The notes under the pieces: generated by a model
What the model saw: only the letters and a program-made list of their open reading frames with translations
Told to the model about the DNA's origin: nothing
Database searches by the model: none
Position numbers and translations under genes: made by a program
Shown: one piece after another, positions 19,934-21,152 of the stretch
Layout: every line of letters starts with the position of its first letter
How positions within the stretch are numbered: position 1 is the first letter of the stretch
Origin: Patescibacteria group bacterium UBA1400
GTDB taxonomy: Bacteria; Patescibacteriota; Microgenomatia; UBA1400
Length of the DNA stretch: 21,152 nt
Assembly: GCA_002305125.1 (NCBI GenBank)
Contig: DBQG01000040.1
Location: 1 to 21,152, forward strand
Direction of reading: 5' to 3'

Positions 19934-21152
19934 TCTCATCCTTATCTTCTCTTTGCCTTAATTGTTTTATCCACTCAGGCTCTTGAGTGTCTTGAGGCTT
20001 GCGTTCCTCAGGTTCAGGTTTCTGCTCTTCAGGTTGAAACTCATTCTTTTCCTCAGAAACAATAGATTCAACAGGCTCAGATTCCATGGGTGCTGCTGGT
20101 TTCTGAGATTCTTTAAGAACTTGAGCAATAGTTTTTGATTCTGCCCTGGCTTCGGGCTCTACCGCTTGGGGCTCATTAAATGTTTCTCCTGACAAAGGCT
20201 CTTCTTGAACCTGGGTTTCCTGCATATCCTGCGTATCTGTTCTTGCTTCCGGAATAAACTCCTCAGGAGTTGAGGGCGGAGTACTGGGTGGCGGCCAAGA
20301 TCCGGTTTCTTCTGTTTCTCTTACCTCTTCTTCAACTGCTTGTTTTTCTCCTGAATCTTTTTCCACCAGTCTTTTTCCGGCTACGGCCAAAATTATAAGG
20401 ATAGCAACAATTAAGATAAACCATCTTAACCAGGTAGATTGCAAAACCTCTCCCACCCGGCTGGATAATGTAGTTGCTGCCTGACCTATACTATCAAACA
20501 CTGACTTCCCTTCTTCTTCAGCTTCAGACAACGGTGAAGGTTTCGGGGTAGGAAGAGCTGAAGCAGTAGCTTCAGCCGAAGGAGTAGCCACGTCAGGAAT
20601 ATAATCAACCACTTCAGGACCCTGCCAATAACCGTCATCATTTAAATCATCCCTGCCGGCATAAGCAGCCACTTCATATAAAGCACCTGAGGAACCGCAG
20701 TCATTAACCGCAGAAACAATAAAGTAATAAGGAGATCCAGGGGTTAAACCAGACACAATATATTCAGACACATCACCAACATTAGGATTCCCCCATTCGT
20801 AATGCAAAGAACTGGGACCATAAGTAATATTGTAATATTTGACCCCTGAAGATTTATCCCAGTTTAAAGTAATCTGCCCTGATCCTGGTCCGGCCTTGGC
20901 TTTAACATTTTCCGGGGGCTTGGGAGTTTCACAGCCGTCTTTAATAAAATATTTTCCCGACCCCAAAGCCGAACACTCAACAATATCTCCGCCGCCCTTT
21001 TTCCAGATATTGGTATCATCGCCTGTTTCTCCTGCCAAACATTTGAAAGTTAAGCTTCCTTCACCAACCTTAATTCCCTTAAGCTTTAATGTAACCAGCC
21101 TATCATTGCCTTTAAAGGCCGTTCCGACACTGTTAACAGTTGAATAAAGTTT
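19911..21152 (-). CDS. FN3-domain membrane protein with long acidic tail (partial, N-terminus outside window)
   Basis: The frame is open to the window end (413 residues visible), so the N-terminus is missing; a TTG at 21038 is not the start because coding sequence continues upstream. Visible residues about 10-32 (LVTLKLKGIKVGEGSLTF) look like the last strands of a cohesin-like domain. A fibronectin type III domain follows (about 79-166: ITLNWDKSSGVKYYNITYG, SGLTPGSPYYFIVSAV), then an acidic DDLNDDGYW motif resembling a calcium-binding EF-hand or dockerin loop, a Pro/Ser/Thr linker, one TM helix (about 241-259) and a 150-residue Glu/Pro-rich tail. The TM orientation suggests an outside FN3 part and a cytoplasmic, probably disordered, tail. 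Function is inferred as adhesion or surface display. Confidence 0.82.
   Translation of the reverse strand, partial: KLYSTVNSVGTAFKGNDRLVTLKLKGIKVGEGSLTFKCLAGETGDDTNIWKKGGGDIVECSALGSGKYFIKDGCETPKPPENVKAKAGPGSGQITLNWDKSSGVKYYNITYGPSSLHYEWGNPNVGDVSEYIVSGLTPGSPYYFIVSAVNDCGSSGALYEVAAYAGRDDLNDDGYWQGPEVVDYIPDVATPSAEATASALPTPKPSPLSEAEEEGKSVFDSIGQAATTLSSRVGEVLQSTWLRWFILIVAILIILAVAGKRLVEKDSGEKQAVEEEVRETEETGSWPPPSTPPSTPEEFIPEARTDTQDMQETQVQEEPLSGETFNEPQAVEPEARAESKTIAQVLKESQKPAAPMESEPVESIVSEEKNEFQPEEQKPEPEERKPQDTQEPEWIKQLRQREDKDETSTGDQS

Noticed and set aside
21036..21038. TTG start of the FN3 protein
   Set aside because: The frame stays open with protein-like sequence to the window edge, so the gene is truncated, not started here.
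1..21152. Alternative genetic code (UGA as Gly) as in Gracilibacteria/SR1
   Set aside because: All conserved genes read through without in-frame UGA and at full length in the standard code.
1..21152. CRISPR array or insertion sequence
   Set aside because: No regularly spaced repeats of the right length and no transposase or Cas motif was seen.

Overview
The window looks like a chromosomal piece of a Candidate Phyla Radiation (Patescibacteria) genome, most likely in or near Microgenomates. This is inferred from an AT-rich sequence with very AT-rich spacers, small single-TM surface proteins of CPR type (PEGA plus propeller, FN3 plus TM tail, DUF1554, lysine-rich extensions on NusG, L1 and L12), a WecB/TagA glycosyltransferase, and L1 being present (some Parcubacteria lack it). 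The reading frames fit the standard code. No 16S rRNA or other decisive phylogenetic marker is present.

Layout: 1-2846 holds minus-strand genes: a partial winged-HTH protein, a DUF218/YdcF-like protein, a membrane-anchored protein and a GNAT-like protein. 2910-5381 holds two divergent GalU-type nucleotidyltransferase paralogues with two small unknown proteins between them. 5413-8807 is the plus-strand cluster secE-nusG-rplK-rplA, then a second promoter, an L10 leader with attenuator, rplJ and rplL, closed by a strong terminator; rpoB does not follow. 8843-9571 is a DUF1554 surface protein. 9723-11813 is a small accessory module: an excisionase-type HTH protein, a perfect inverted repeat and a 496-residue orphan membrane protein with a Cys-rich segment. 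11782-12591 is a TagA-family glycosyltransferase, overlapping the orphan tail to tail. 12592-13118 is a nearly pure A+T spacer. 13119-15522 holds mreB and a divergent PEGA/propeller protein. 15559-15806 holds two divergent tRNA genes (Arg-CCU, Pro-CGG). 15807-18540 is a minus-strand unit M16 peptidase-ndk-unknown. A second, catalytically degenerate M16 protein is divergent at 18707, and the window ends in a partial FN3 membrane protein.

The genes fall into four themes: translation and transcription core (secE to rplL, tRNAs), cell envelope (GalU pair, TagA, MreB, PEGA, FN3 and DUF1554 proteins), proteolysis (the M16 pair), and an unexplained HTH/orphan module.

The most interesting signals are: (1) at least six first-in-transcript genes have a sigma70-type -10 box exactly 7-9 nt before the start codon and mostly no Shine-Dalgarno sequence, implying leaderless mRNAs, while several internal genes have good Shine-Dalgarno sequences; (2) MreB has substitutions at both positions used for ATP hydrolysis (Glu to Gln, Thr to Ala); (3) the orphan 496-residue protein, with an internal duplication, eight Cys in 48 residues and two C-terminal TM helices; (4) an active and an inactive M16 peptidase encoded back to back.
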